A stretch of 30,670 nucleotides of DNA from JAWLGW01 sp964569055 (GCA_964569055.1 CAZMSZ010000045.1:1-30670), one strand, 5' to 3'. Shown: positions 1 through 8,014, counted from the first letter of the stretch. Numbers and translations are program-made. Notes: a model not told the origin generated them from the sequence alone.

Positions 1-52
1 CCAGCGGCGACGATTGCTTCGCGATGGCGCGATCCGAGTTTCGAGACAGAGC

Positions 53-598
53 CTACTCGTCCGCGGGCTTGAACAGGGCCAGGATCACGACCGCGTCCCA
101 GGTGCGGTTCGCCTCCTCGCGCTCGTTGTAGTCGAGCTTCACGACCTGCTTGATGCGGGCGCCCGGGACGCGGCGCTCGATCTCGGCCATGAAGTCGACG
201 AGGTCGCGGACCCTGCACTGCCTGATCGAGAGGCGGAAGGGGTACTCCTCGCCGTTGCGCAGGTTGATCACGCCCTCCTGAGCGTCGTTCTCGATCTGCA
301 GGCCGCGGCGGCGGGCCTCGTTGGTGTAGATCTGGCGGAAGTTGGCCAGGCTGGGGATCCCGCCCGCCTGCGTGGCGCGCAGCTCGCGGTCGCGGGCCAC
401 GAACCCGCGCACCTCCTCGTCCATGGCGAGCTTGGTCATCTCCGCCAGGAGCCGCACCTCGGTCTGGATCTTCTGGGACTCCTTGGAGACCTTGCGGTAG
501 TTGAGCAGCGCGAAGCCGCCCACGAACACGGTGAGGAGGATCATCACGTAGATGAAGAACGTGAGGACGTCGAACTCCTCCTCCTTGCCGCCGGCCAT
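53..598 (-). CDS. gspM: Type II secretion GspM/PilO-like inner-membrane protein
   Basis: The protein has 181 residues. A short charged cytoplasmic N-terminus is followed by one membrane helix (about residues 11-32), a coiled-coil-like stretch rich in K, E and Q, and a periplasmic alpha/beta domain of the ferredoxin-like kind found in GspM and PilO. In the family this protein binds GspL and links the cytoplasmic ATPase platform to the pseudopilus. I chose the ATG at 598 because it shares one base with the gspL stop codon (TGATG), and the 15 codons upstream lie inside gspL and look like shadow. It is the last gspK-C-L-M gene seen here, and more gsp genes may lie left of the window. The family is weakly conserved, so the name rests on topology plus position after gspL. 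Confidence 0.72.
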   Translation of the reverse strand: MAGGKEEEFDVLTFFIYVMILLTVFVGGFALLNYRKVSKESQKIQTEVRLLAEMTKLAMDEEVRGFVARDRELRATQAGGIPSLANFRQIYTNEARRRGLQIENDAQEGVINLRNGEEYPFRLSIRQCRVRDLVDFMAEIERRVPGARIKQVVKLDYNEREEANRTWDAVVILALFKPADE

Positions 599-2274
599 CA
601 GCGCTCCTCCCGGCGGATCTCGACCAGGAACTCGAACGCCCACTTGCCGGTCTTCTTGTCGAAGCGGATCTCACGCGCGTTGCCGCGGAGCACCTCGTTC
701 CGCTCGAACTGCTTGGTCAGCTCGATCGCGCCGGGCTGGTCGTTGGTCAAGCACACGAAGCGGCTCTTGCCCGAGGGGCGCGGGTCGATCGCGACCTTCA
801 TCACCTCGATCTCCCAGCCCTTGACCGCGTCCTTGGCCTGCGCGAAGTCGCGCAGGATCTCGAGCGCCGAGACGTTGGGCCCGTCCTCGCCGGGGCCGCC
901 GCCGCCGTAGCGGGTGCGCAGCGCGTTCACCTCGCTCAGCATGGACTGGTAGTAGCTGCCGGGGCCGCTGCGCAGCGGGAGGTGCGGGGCGCTGGGGTCC
1001 TGGATCGAGGGGAACACCACCGTGTAGAGGTTCTCCTGCAGCGACTTGATCGACTGCAGCCGCCCCTGCCGCTCCTGCAGCTCCTGCTTGAGCGAGAACG
1101 CGCCGAGGAAGGCGAGCGCGAACAGGAGCGTCACGGTGCAGGCCAGCGCGCGCTTGAGCTGGCCGAACATGCCCCGGTAGACGAACTCCTCCTGGCGGAA
1201 GTCCATGCCGGAGTGGTCGATCCCGAGCCCCTTGAGCGCGAGGCCGACCGCGATCGGCGCCTCGAGCGTGACGCTGGGGGCGTCGCGGCCGCCCTTCTCC
1301 TCGACCCCGAGCGCGCTCGCGAGGTCGAACCGGCGGGCCTCGATCTCGAAGTGCTCGCTGAACACCTGCTCGATCCCGTCCAGCCGGCAGGAGGGGCCGG
1401 TCAGGCAGATCAGGCCGACCTCGTGGGCGAGCTGGATCGCGGCCACGGTGCGGTCGATCTCCATGAACACGCGGTGGAGGATCCCCTCGCGCTCGGTCTC
1501 GGTGATCCCCGAGTCCTCCAGGCTGAACGCCTCGTCGTCGCCGTCGTCGAGGATCACCACCGGGAGGCGGGCGCTCTCGTCGGCGGCGGTGTCGTAGACG
1601 GCGTCCTCCGCCTCGCGCTTGCCGATCCCCGAGGGGCGGTGGGCGTCGAGGCGCATCGAGCCCAGGCGCATGCGGATCGCCCGCGCCAGGCGCAGCTTGC
1701 CCTCCTCGACCACGCCCACCTTGAGCGTGTCCTTGTCGATGTCGACCAGCAGCGCCGCGCCCTGCCCCTCGAACGCGCCGAACTGGGCGTAGGCGTTGTG
1801 CAGCGCCGCCACGTCGAGGTCGATCGCCAGCGGGTCGACCCCCGCCTCACCCAGCAGCTCGAGGCGGCGCGCGACCAGCGCCTTGCGGACCCCCGCCACC
1901 AGCAGCTTGGCCTTGGTGTCGGCCTCGGCGAACTTGCTGAACTCGATGATCAGGTCGTCGATCGACTGCGTGGTGAAGTAGCTCTCGGCCTGGTACTTGA
2001 TCGTCTTGCGGATCTTGTCGTCCTCGCGGAACGGGACGATCAGCTCGCGGATCGTGCAGTCCTGCGCGCGGATCGAGCAGACCACCGCCCCCTTGGGCGC
2101 GTTCGCCGCGCGGAGCACCTCCTCGAGCACGCTGACGATGTCGTCGGAGGCCTCGCCCTTCTTGGTGTCGACCTTGCGGCACTCGAACGCCTTGAGCTTG
2201 ACGCCGGCGCGCCCGCCGTCGAGCACGGCCACGCGCAGGGCGTCCTCGGTCAGCTCCAGGCCGACGGAGATCAC
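598..2274 (-). CDS. gspL: Type II secretion GspL (PilM-like actin fold fused to a PilN-like periplasmic part)
   Basis: The 558-residue protein has a PilM/GspL-type actin-like N-terminal domain (about residues 1-360; start MISVGLELT, later VVCSIRAQD and ALLVDIDKDTLKVGVV). A single membrane helix follows at about 380-400, then a coiled segment and a periplasmic ferredoxin-like domain. GspL recruits the GspE ATPase to the inner membrane and pairs with GspM. An acidic insert near residues 240-265 (DDGDDEAFSLEDSG) interrupts the actin-like domain and may be lineage-specific. The GTG start at 2274 lies 49 bp after the gspC-like stop, and the stop overlaps the gspM start by one base. Pilus systems split PilM and PilN; the fused form here is the GspL arrangement. 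Confidence 0.82.
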   Translation of the reverse strand: MISVGLELTEDALRVAVLDGGRAGVKLKAFECRKVDTKKGEASDDIVSVLEEVLRAANAPKGAVVCSIRAQDCTIRELIVPFREDDKIRKTIKYQAESYFTTQSIDDLIIEFSKFAEADTKAKLLVAGVRKALVARRLELLGEAGVDPLAIDLDVAALHNAYAQFGAFEGQGAALLVDIDKDTLKVGVVEEGKLRLARAIRMRLGSMRLDAHRPSGIGKREAEDAVYDTAADESARLPVVILDDGDDEAFSLEDSGITETEREGILHRVFMEIDRTVAAIQLAHEVGLICLTGPSCRLDGIEQVFSEHFEIEARRFDLASALGVEEKGGRDAPSVTLEAPIAVGLALKGLGIDHSGMDFRQEEFVYRGMFGQLKRALACTVTLLFALAFLGAFSLKQELQERQGRLQSIKSLQENLYTVVFPSIQDPSAPHLPLRSGPGSYYQSMLSEVNALRTRYGGGGPGEDGPNVSALEILRDFAQAKDAVKGWEIEVMKVAIDPRPSGKSRFVCLTNDQPGAIELTKQFERNEVLRGNAREIRFDKKTGKWAFEFLVEIRREER

Positions 2275-2323
2275 GCGGTCCTCCCGGGGCGCGGCGCGGG
2301 GGCGAGGGTCGGGCGCGCGCGCG

Positions 2324-2854
2324 TCACTCTTGCCGCCTCAGCTCGATGGTCTCTTCCTTGCCGCCGCCCGAGAGCGTGACCACGGCCACCCGCTCGTCGT
2401 TCGCCTCCTCGCGGATCTCGATCGCGACCACCTTGAAGCCGTGGATCTCGTCGTCGACCGCCAGCGCGACCTGCTGCTGCTGCTTGTCCTGGAGGATGAT
2501 CGAGCTCTTCGACGCGTCGTCGGGGACGTAGCTCACCCACACCAGGCTGTACATCGCCTTGATCCCGGTGGGCGTGGGCGGGAGCGGCTGAGCCGGGGTG
2601 ACCGGACCGCGCGGGCGGACCGGCGCGACGGGGGCCTTCCGGTCGAGCTCGTCGGCGATGATCTGGAACTCGTCGGCCGGGTTCTTGATCTTGGTGGACT
2701 CGATCGCGAAGCGCGTGGCGTCGAAGCCCTTGGGCGGCAGCTCGTTCGCGGGCGGGCTCCCGCCGCGGGCGGTGCGCAGCCCGAGCAGGGCGATCAGCGC
2801 CACCAGCAGCAGGTTGCCGGCCAGGATCAGGGCGCGATAGTGCTGCGCGCTCAC
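2324..2854 (-). CDS. gspC: GspC-like / PilP-like type II secretion protein
   Basis: The 176-residue protein has a membrane helix at about residues 8-27, a proline-rich linker near 73-97 (APVAPVRPRGPVTPAQP), and a small beta domain at about 100-176. That domain resembles the HR domain of GspC: IILQDKQQQQVALAVDDEIH, then a turn and VTLSGGGKEETIELRR. GspC HR domains dock onto the outer-membrane secretin GspD. No PDZ or coiled-coil domain follows, so this is a short GspC or a PilP analogue. The GTG start at 2854 overlaps the gspK stop (GTGA). The reading frame runs open far upstream, but that part is Arg/Gly-rich shadow of gspK. Family membership is inferred from topology and neighbours. Confidence 0.68.
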   Translation of the reverse strand: MSAQHYRALILAGNLLLVALIALLGLRTARGGSPPANELPPKGFDATRFAIESTKIKNPADEFQIIADELDRKAPVAPVRPRGPVTPAQPLPPTPTGIKAMYSLVWVSYVPDDASKSSIILQDKQQQQVALAVDDEIHGFKVVAIEIREEANDERVAVVTLSGGGKEETIELRRQE

Positions 2855-4140
2855 GTGCCCGCCTCCTCGAACAGGAGCACGCTCACGACGTCCTGGTCGT
2901 TGCGGTGGAGCACGAGGCGGTAGACCGCCTTCACGTCGGCCGAGAGCTGCGCGGTGACCCGCACCGCGTAGAACCGGCTGCGCACGTCGAGGGCCTGCTG
3001 CAGCTCGAACGTCTCCTCCTCCTCGCCCTCGCCGCTCCCTCCCGAGCCGGGGTCCGGCTCGCCGCCCGGCTGGCCCCCTGGGCCGGCCGCGCCGCCTTGA
3101 CCGTCCGCCTCCTTCCCGAAGATGTGCGCCAGCTTCTCGTGAATCTCCGTGTTCTGGAGCTCGGTGACCTCGGTGAACGCCGTGCCCGACCACTGGCGCG
3201 AGGCGCCCTGGTCGCCCGTCGACGCGGCCCCGCCGTCGTCGGCGGCCACGAACGCCGGGTCGATCCGGAAGCCGCGGATCGCGGTCACCAGCTCGTCGGG
3301 GAGCTCGCCCTCGCGCAGCTTGGTCGGCTCCTTGGCCTTGTCCTCCTCGGGGATCAAGGCCCACAGCACCTCGGGGAGCACGGTGTTGAGGTTGATCGTG
3401 GGCACCGGCCAGGTGGTCACGAAGCTGGCCAGGCCGGGCTCGGGCGGGTCGGCCTCGGGGTTGCCGAACAGGAGCGCGCGCGAGACCCCGCCCTCCGCGG
3501 CGGGCGCCGCCGGGGCGCCGCCCTCGGGCGCGGCCTCCTCGGCCAGGAGCTCCTCGATCGAGAGGATCGCGCGGGTGGTCGGGAAGCTGCCGCCCTCGCC
3601 CTCGCTCGGCGCGCCCTCGCCGCCGGTCCCTGCGATCGCCTGCACCCGGTCGGTGATCGCCTGCGCCAGGGCCTCGGGGTCGCCCGCCTCGGGCGAGCTG
3701 GAGCGGGCCTGCAGGTGCTCGATCAGGTACTTGAGCGCGAGCTGGGTGAGCTCCTTGCGCTGCTCGTCGGCGAGCCACAGGAGCGGCAGGCGGCGGTCGA
3801 GGTCCTCGGCCTCGATCGTGAGCGTGACCTCGCCCACGGTCAGCTCGCGCGCCTCGGGGATGTTGGGGTCGAACAGGATGTCGGCCAGGGTGTCGACCGG
3901 GCCCGAGGGGACGCCGTTGGCGGTGTCGTCGCGCAGCAGCGCCGCGATCCAGTGGGGGGTGCCGCGGGCCGCCAGCTCGAGCGCCGAGTCGTCCTGGCTG
4001 TTCTGGACGATGTTCTCCTCGACCTTGATCGAGTAGGCGAACTGGACGACCAGCACGACCATGATCGCGAGGACCAGCAGGGTGAGGATGAGCGCCGCGC
4101 CGCGCTCCCCGCCCCCTCGCCCGGTCGCTCGCCTGCCCAT
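2851..4140 (-). CDS. gspK: Type II secretion minor pseudopilin GspK
   Basis: The 429-residue protein starts with a prepilin-type signal: a basic leader ending RGGGERG, then the hydrophobic helix AALILTLLVLAIMVVLVVQ. Later comes a large globular region with INLNTVLPEVLWAL, matching the GspK segment that usually reads NiNtA with a helix-hairpin-helix. GspK caps the pseudopilus tip together with GspI and GspJ. Low-complexity stretches rich in G, E, A and P (roughly residues 200-240 and 360-385) make it longer than typical GspK of 300-350 residues. I chose the ATG at 4140 because it directly precedes the basic leader. The gene sits 46 bp after the zinc-ribbon gene and overlaps gspC by 4 bp. Confidence 0.85.
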   Translation of the reverse strand: MGRRATGRGGGERGAALILTLLVLAIMVVLVVQFAYSIKVEENIVQNSQDDSALELAARGTPHWIAALLRDDTANGVPSGPVDTLADILFDPNIPEARELTVGEVTLTIEAEDLDRRLPLLWLADEQRKELTQLALKYLIEHLQARSSSPEAGDPEALAQAITDRVQAIAGTGGEGAPSEGEGGSFPTTRAILSIEELLAEEAAPEGGAPAAPAAEGGVSRALLFGNPEADPPEPGLASFVTTWPVPTINLNTVLPEVLWALIPEEDKAKEPTKLREGELPDELVTAIRGFRIDPAFVAADDGGAASTGDQGASRQWSGTAFTEVTELQNTEIHEKLAHIFGKEADGQGGAAGPGGQPGGEPDPGSGGSGEGEEEETFELQQALDVRSRFYAVRVTAQLSADVKAVYRLVLHRNDQDVVSVLLFEEAGT

Positions 4141-4170
4141 GACCTGCCTCGCCCTCACTGCCCGACGCTC

Positions 4171-4185
4171 CCCGCGACCCGCGGG
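4171..4185 (-). other. Short GC hairpin between the zinc-ribbon gene and gspK
   Basis: CCCGCG-ACC-CGCGGG is a perfect 6-bp stem with a 3-nt loop, one base beyond the stop codon of the upstream gene. There is no U tract, so it is not a classical terminator. It could be an RNA-processing or stability element inside the operon. Confidence 0.35.
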
Positions 4186-4186
4186 T

Positions 4187-4804
4187 TCAGCTCGCGTCCC
4201 GCTCGAGCCGGGCCGCGACGGGCTGGGGCTCGCCCTCGGCAACTCGTGGCGAGGCAGCGCTTTGCAGCGAATTCTCCACCCGCTCCAGCCGCCCTTCGAT
4301 CGCCCGGGCCAGCCCGCCGAGGTCGGCGATGGCGCGCGCGGCGTCGCTGAGCGCCTTGAGGGTCACGAACGCCAGCGCGCCGGCGAACAGCGCCGCCCCC
4401 CCGCCGATCGCGCGCCACGCGCCGGGCAGCTCGGCCCAGGCCACGAGCGCCCCGCCGCCGAGCAGCGCCAGCACGAGCAGCCCGTAGGCGAACAGCAGCA
4501 GGTAGTCGCCCATGTCCTGCAGCCGCCGCGTGGCGAGGAGCACCAGGTCGCCCGCGTGCCCGAGCTCGGCGAGGGTGACCGGCTCGCTCGCCGCAGGGAC
4601 CTCCGCCCCGCGAGCTCCCTCCGCCCGCCGCCCTTCGAGCCGGCGCAGGAAGTCACCCCGCTCCCGCTCGAGCGCGACCCGCTCGTCCTCGGGCCCACGC
4701 AGGACGTTGGTCGCCTCGCACCGCGGACAGACGACGACCTTCCCGCGCTGCTCCTCGGGCGCCTCGATCACGTGGTCGCAGCGGACGCAGCGGTTCCTCA
4801 GCAC
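4187..4804 (-). CDS. Zinc-ribbon membrane protein of unknown function
   Basis: The 205-residue protein begins with a zinc ribbon built from two CxxC pairs (C6/C9 and C26/C29), in the layout C-x2-C ... VxxPxxxxGKxxxCPRC that is frequent in Planctomycetota. A charged linker follows, then two membrane helices (about residues 101-122 and 128-150) and a C-terminal helical segment rich in A, R and E. The GTG start at 4804 lies only six bases after a TAGAAT -10-like element, so the mRNA may be leaderless. The gene leads the gspK-C-L-M run, so a role near the secretion apparatus is possible but only inferred from position. Confidence 0.75.
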   Translation of the reverse strand: MLRNRCVRCDHVIEAPEEQRGKVVVCPRCEATNVLRGPEDERVALERERGDFLRRLEGRRAEGARGAEVPAASEPVTLAELGHAGDLVLLATRRLQDMGDYLLLFAYGLLVLALLGGGALVAWAELPGAWRAIGGGAALFAGALAFVTLKALSDAARAIADLGGLARAIEGRLERVENSLQSAASPRVAEGEPQPVAARLERDAS

Positions 4805-4810
4805 GCGCGG

Positions 4811-4816
4811 ATTCTA
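4811..4816 (-). promoter_or_regulatory. Candidate -10 element TAGAAT for a leaderless transcript
   Basis: On the minus strand TAGAAT is followed by CCGCGC and then the GTG start. A start point about 7 nt after the -10 would fall on the start codon. I see no good -35. It sits just after the hairpin that may end the phoH transcript. Confidence 0.45.
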
Positions 4817-4822
4817 CGCCAG

Positions 4823-4844
4823 GCAGGCTGTTGCACCAGCCTGC
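4823..4844 (-). terminator. Perfect 8-bp hairpin after phoH
   Basis: GCAGGCTG-TTGCAC-CAGCCTGC is a perfect 8-bp stem with a 6-nt loop, 10 bp beyond the phoH stop codon in a 49-bp gap. No U tract follows on the minus strand; instead a -10-like TAGAAT comes next. It may be a factor-assisted terminator that separates the rnpA-phoH unit from the gsp unit. Confidence 0.5.
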
Positions 4845-4853
4845 TCGGCGGAC

Positions 4854-6200
4854 CTACAGCAGCTCCACCGCCACCGAGGCCAGGCGGCTGCGCTCGCTCT
4901 TGGCGAACAGGACGTGGCCCGCCACCTCCTCGTGCTTGAAGCGCTCCGCGACGTAGGACAGGCCGTTGCTGCGGCTGTCGAGGTAGGGGTTGTCGATCTG
5001 GTAGGGGTCGCCGGTGAGGATCAGCTTGGTGTCGTGGCCGACCCGGCTGATGATCGTCTTGATCTGGTGCGGGGTCAGGTTCTGGCACTCGTCCACGATG
5101 ATGAACTGGCCGTGGATCGAGCGGCCGCGGATGAACGTCAGCGGCTCGATCTCGAGGATCCCGCTCTTGAACAGGTCGTGGATCTTGCGGTCCGCCTCGC
5201 CCGGCTGCTTGTCGCGCAGGATGAACTTGATGTTGTCGAAGATCGGCTTCATCCAGGGCGCGAGCTTCTCCTCGGCGGTGCCGGGGAGGAAGCCGATGTC
5301 GCGGCCGAGCGGCATGATCGGCCGGGCCACCAGCAGCTTGTGGTACATGTGCCGGCGGGTGGTCAGCAGGATCCCCGCCACCAGCGCCAGCAGCGTCTTG
5401 CCCGTGCCCGCCTTGCCGACCAGGGTCACCAGGCTGACGTCGGGGTCGAGGAGCAGCTCGAGCGCCACCCGCTGCTCGAGGTTGCGCGGGGCGACGCCCA
5501 TCAGCGGCTCGTTGGGCGAGACGAAGGCGCGCAGCTCGACCTCCGGCGCCGGCGTCCAGCGGCGCTGGCCGTCCTCGCCCGAGAGCACCGGGCGGGCGAG
5601 GGCCGTGTTCTTGGGGTTGGTCGCCTCGCGCAGCAGCACGGCTTCGTTGGGGTGGAGCGGCGGGTCGGCGGTCACGCGCAGGCTGCCGCTGCGGCGGAAG
5701 CGCTCCACCTCGTCGCGGTTCACGTCGAGGGTGCGCCAGCCGAGGTGCATGGCGTCGAGGGCGGGCACCTTGTCGCTCTCGAAGTCCTCCGCCGTGAGGC
5801 CGAGCGCGTCGGCCTTGACCCGCATGTTGACGTCCTTCGAGATGAACGTCACCGGCACGCCCTCGCGCATCAGGCGATAGGCGACCGAGATGATCCGGTT
5901 GTCGGGCGTGTCGTCGCGCAGCCCGTCCTCGAGCAGGCACACCGGCTTGAGGTCGACGACCACCTGCCCGCCCTCCTCGTTGATGGGCGCCCCCGTGCCC
6001 AGCCGGCCGCGGGCGCGCGCCTCGTCGAGCGTGCGGATCACCGCGCGCGCGTTGCGCCCCAGCTCGTCGTTCCCGGTCTTGAACTTGTCGAGCTCCTCGA
6101 TCACGTCGACGGGGATCACCACCGTGTTGTCGCCGAACTGGGTCAGGCAGCTCGGCGAGTGGAGCAGGACGTTGGTGTCGACGACGAAGTGCTTCCTCAT
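4854..6200 (-). CDS. PIN domain-PhoH family ATPase (YlaK type)
   Basis: The 448-residue protein carries an N-terminal PIN nuclease-fold domain (VVDTNVLLHSP with D8, E35/E36 and further acidic residues near DTPDNRII and SKDVNM). A C-terminal PhoH ATPase/helicase domain has Walker A GKAGTGKT near residue 262 and Walker B FIIVDECQN near residue 370. PIN-PhoH proteins are thought to couple RNA unwinding to RNA cleavage. The ATG at 6200 shares one base with the TAA of the lipoprotein gene (TAATG). The frame runs open upstream, but that part is shadow. The position in a run headed by rnpA fits a role in RNA metabolism. All key residues look intact. Confidence 0.9.
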   Translation of the reverse strand: MRKHFVVDTNVLLHSPSCLTQFGDNTVVIPVDVIEELDKFKTGNDELGRNARAVIRTLDEARARGRLGTGAPINEEGGQVVVDLKPVCLLEDGLRDDTPDNRIISVAYRLMREGVPVTFISKDVNMRVKADALGLTAEDFESDKVPALDAMHLGWRTLDVNRDEVERFRRSGSLRVTADPPLHPNEAVLLREATNPKNTALARPVLSGEDGQRRWTPAPEVELRAFVSPNEPLMGVAPRNLEQRVALELLLDPDVSLVTLVGKAGTGKTLLALVAGILLTTRRHMYHKLLVARPIMPLGRDIGFLPGTAEEKLAPWMKPIFDNIKFILRDKQPGEADRKIHDLFKSGILEIEPLTFIRGRSIHGQFIIVDECQNLTPHQIKTIISRVGHDTKLILTGDPYQIDNPYLDSRSNGLSYVAERFKHEEVAGHVLFAKSERSRLASVAVELL

Positions 6201-6607
6201 TAGTGATCCCGTTCCCCCAGGATGCGCTCGAGCGCGCGCTGACCCTGGTCGTAGTCGGGCGCGCTGCGCACCGCCTCCAGCTCCTCGGGCGAGAGCACGG
6301 CGCGGTCGGCCCCGAGGAGGTCCTCGCGGAGGGCGAACTCGAGCCAGCGTCGGCCGAAGTCGTGGAAGCGCTGCTCCTCGGGCGTGGTCCAGTAGCGGCG
6401 GAGCTCGGCGGGCGTGAGGTAGTCGCCGAGGTTCTTGGTCCAGTAGTCGTCGCGCGGGTTGAAGGGGGCCTCGATCGAGGCCAGCTCGGGGCGGAGCTGC
6501 TGCGGCATGCGGGGCGGCTCGGCCACGACCGCGCCGTTGCACCCGACGAGCGGCCCGAGGAGCGCCGCCAGGAGGGGCACCAGCCGGCCCGATGACGTGG
6601 TCTTCAC
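6200..6607 (-). CDS. Small predicted lipoprotein, unknown function
   Basis: The 135-residue protein begins MKTTSSGRLVPLLAALLGPL and has a clean lipobox LVGC with Cys23. The mature part is helical, rich in aromatic and acidic residues (DDYWTKNLGDYLTPAELRRY), and ends DYDQGQRALERILGERDH. I recognise no domain. The GTG start at 6607 is supported by an AGGAG sequence shortly upstream and by a 4-bp GTGA overlap with the yidD stop; the 14 codons before it belong to the yidD end. Coupling to yidD and phoH suggests co-expression only. Confidence 0.75.
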   Translation of the reverse strand: MKTTSSGRLVPLLAALLGPLVGCNGAVVAEPPRMPQQLRPELASIEAPFNPRDDYWTKNLGDYLTPAELRRYWTTPEEQRFHDFGRRWLEFALREDLLGADRAVLSPEELEAVRSAPDYDQGQRALERILGERDH

Positions 6608-7461
6608 CCGTCTCCTCTCGCCTCGCCCGCGTGCCGGGGGTCGGCGCACGCGGCCGACCTCCGACTCGGAGGCGGGACCATTGGATCGTACCCCCCCGAC
6701 CCCACGGGGGAGCAGCGCAGGAGGCGCCAGGCGGTGAGCAGCCCCGCCCGCAGGAACCCGTGCTGCCAGAAGGCCTGGAACCCGTAGCGCGAGCAGGTCG
6801 GCTCGTAGCGGCAGGCGGGGGGCATCAGGCGCGAGAACGTGAGCTGGTAGCCCAGGATCGCGGCCAGGGCCGCCGCGCGCAGCGCGAGGTCGAGGGGGAG
6901 GAGCACCCAGCCCAGCAGGCGGAGCGGGAGGGGGAGCGGCCGGGTGGCGAGGGCGTGGGCGAGCGGGGTCGCCCCGTGCGGCGGCCCCCGGCGGACCGCG
7001 GCGCGCCAGCCGGCCTCCTGGCGGTCGAACCGGGTGGCGAACTGGATCACGGGCGGGGCGAGGAGCGCCACGGCCAGGCCCCGCAGGGCCAGCTCGAGCG
7101 CCCCCGCCTCCCCGGGGAGGGCGAGCGCGGCCAGCGGACCCGTGGCCCCGCGCAGCGCGAGCAAGGCCAGGACGTGGAGCGCGGCCGCGAGCAGACCCAG
7201 CCCGAGCGCGCCGGCCCAGGTCGGGCGGCGGGCGGCGCCCCGCTCCACCCCGACCCCCGCCGCCCCGAGCAGCGTGGCCCCCACGGCCAGGACCGCCTGG
7301 TGGGGCGGCAGGAACGGGAGCGCCTCGGTGAACCAGGTGCCCCCGGCGCTGAACAGCGCGAGCGAGGCGACCTCCGCCCAGCGCCCGGCGAGCCAGGGCT
7401 GCGCGGGCGGGGGCACGGCGGGATCGGCGGGCGGCGCGGCGGCGGAGAGCGGCGCGCTCAC
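6604..7461 (-). CDS. yidD: YidD-domain membrane protein with a large N-terminal extension
   Basis: The C-terminal third (about residues 200-262 of 285) is a recognisable YidD domain: YQLTFSRLMPPACRYEPTCS, then a conserved Y, helical residues, and RLLRCSPVGSGGYDPMVP. YidD assists YidC-dependent membrane protein insertion and is normally 70-110 residues. Here about 190 residues precede it, with several hydrophobic segments (around residues 50-75, 85-110 and 120-140), giving a multi-span membrane protein. The GTG start at 7461 overlaps the rnpA stop by 4 bp (GTGA). The rnpA-yidD order is classical, but yidC does not follow. The N-terminal part is not recognised. Confidence 0.85.
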   Translation of the reverse strand: MSAPLSAAAPPADPAVPPPAQPWLAGRWAEVASLALFSAGGTWFTEALPFLPPHQAVLAVGATLLGAAGVGVERGAARRPTWAGALGLGLLAAALHVLALLALRGATGPLAALALPGEAGALELALRGLAVALLAPPVIQFATRFDRQEAGWRAAVRRGPPHGATPLAHALATRPLPLPLRLLGWVLLPLDLALRAAALAAILGYQLTFSRLMPPACRYEPTCSRYGFQAFWQHGFLRAGLLTAWRLLRCSPVGSGGYDPMVPPPSRRSAACADPRHAGEARGDG

Positions 7462-7916
7462 GACGGGCCCTGCCGGCCGGGGGCGCGCCGCTCGAAGCGA
7501 CGCGCCAGCTGCTCGACCCCGCGCACCAGCGAGGCCCGCAGCCGCTCGAGGTCGGGCAGGGCGGCGCCGCGCGGCGGGGAGAGGAGGATGTCGTAGCCGC
7601 GCGGGAGGCGGGCCTTCTCGAGGCGGAACGCCTCGCGGTACAGGCGGCGGAGCTGGTTGCGGCGGTGGGCCTTGCCGAACCGGCGCGAGACCGCGGCCGC
7701 CACGCGCGACCAGGCCAGGCCGTTGGGCGCGACCTGCAGCCGGACCACGTCGTCCCCGCCCCGTCGCCCGTCGCGCCGCAAGCGGGCGAAGTCGAGCCGG
7801 GCGCGCACGTGCTCGGCGCGGCCGAGGCGGGTCCCCGCCCGCACGCCGGCGGGAGGCGCGTCCGGTCGCGCGGGGGGAGCGGCGTCGGGCTGGACCTCCG
7901 GCGGGGTCGCGCTCAT
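7458..7916 (-). CDS. rnpA: Ribonuclease P protein component
   Basis: The 152-residue protein contains the RnpA core from RLGRAEHVRARLDFARLRRD to the C-terminus, with the signature KAHRRNQLRRLYREAFR that binds RNase P RNA and a typical LPRGYDILLSPP strand. RnpA helps the catalytic RNA mature tRNA 5' ends. An N-terminal tail of about 35 residues, rich in P and A, precedes the core. The ATG at 7916 is preceded closely by a TAGACT element, suggesting a leaderless transcript. rpmH, the usual upstream neighbour, is not in the 139-bp gap, which instead leads to a divergent regulator gene. Confidence 0.93.
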   Translation of the reverse strand: MSATPPEVQPDAAPPARPDAPPAGVRAGTRLGRAEHVRARLDFARLRRDGRRGGDDVVRLQVAPNGLAWSRVAAAVSRRFGKAHRRNQLRRLYREAFRLEKARLPRGYDILLSPPRGAALPDLERLRASLVRGVEQLARRFERRAPGRQGPS

Positions 7917-7923
7917 TGGCCCG

Positions 7924-7929
7924 AGTCTA
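7924..7929 (-). promoter_or_regulatory. Candidate -10 element TAGACT for rnpA
   Basis: On the minus strand TAGACT is followed by CGGGCCA and then the ATG of rnpA. The seven-base gap would put transcription start at or next to the start codon. No clear -35 is seen. Confidence 0.4.
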
Positions 7930-8014
7930 CGGGAGGGACGGACGCCTTCGCGCGGCGAGGGAGCCTCGCGGGCGCGCGGTGCGTGGCGACCTGGTCGGGG
8001 CGCAGGGCGAGCGG

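Noticed and set aside
1..52. Bases left of the gspM stop codon
   Set aside because: Too short to judge. No gene end or clear hairpin could be supported.
14..910. Long plus-strand open frames opposite the gsp genes
   Set aside because: They are Arg/Leu/Ala/Asp-rich mirror frames of clear minus-strand genes, a usual effect of high GC, and show no family motif.
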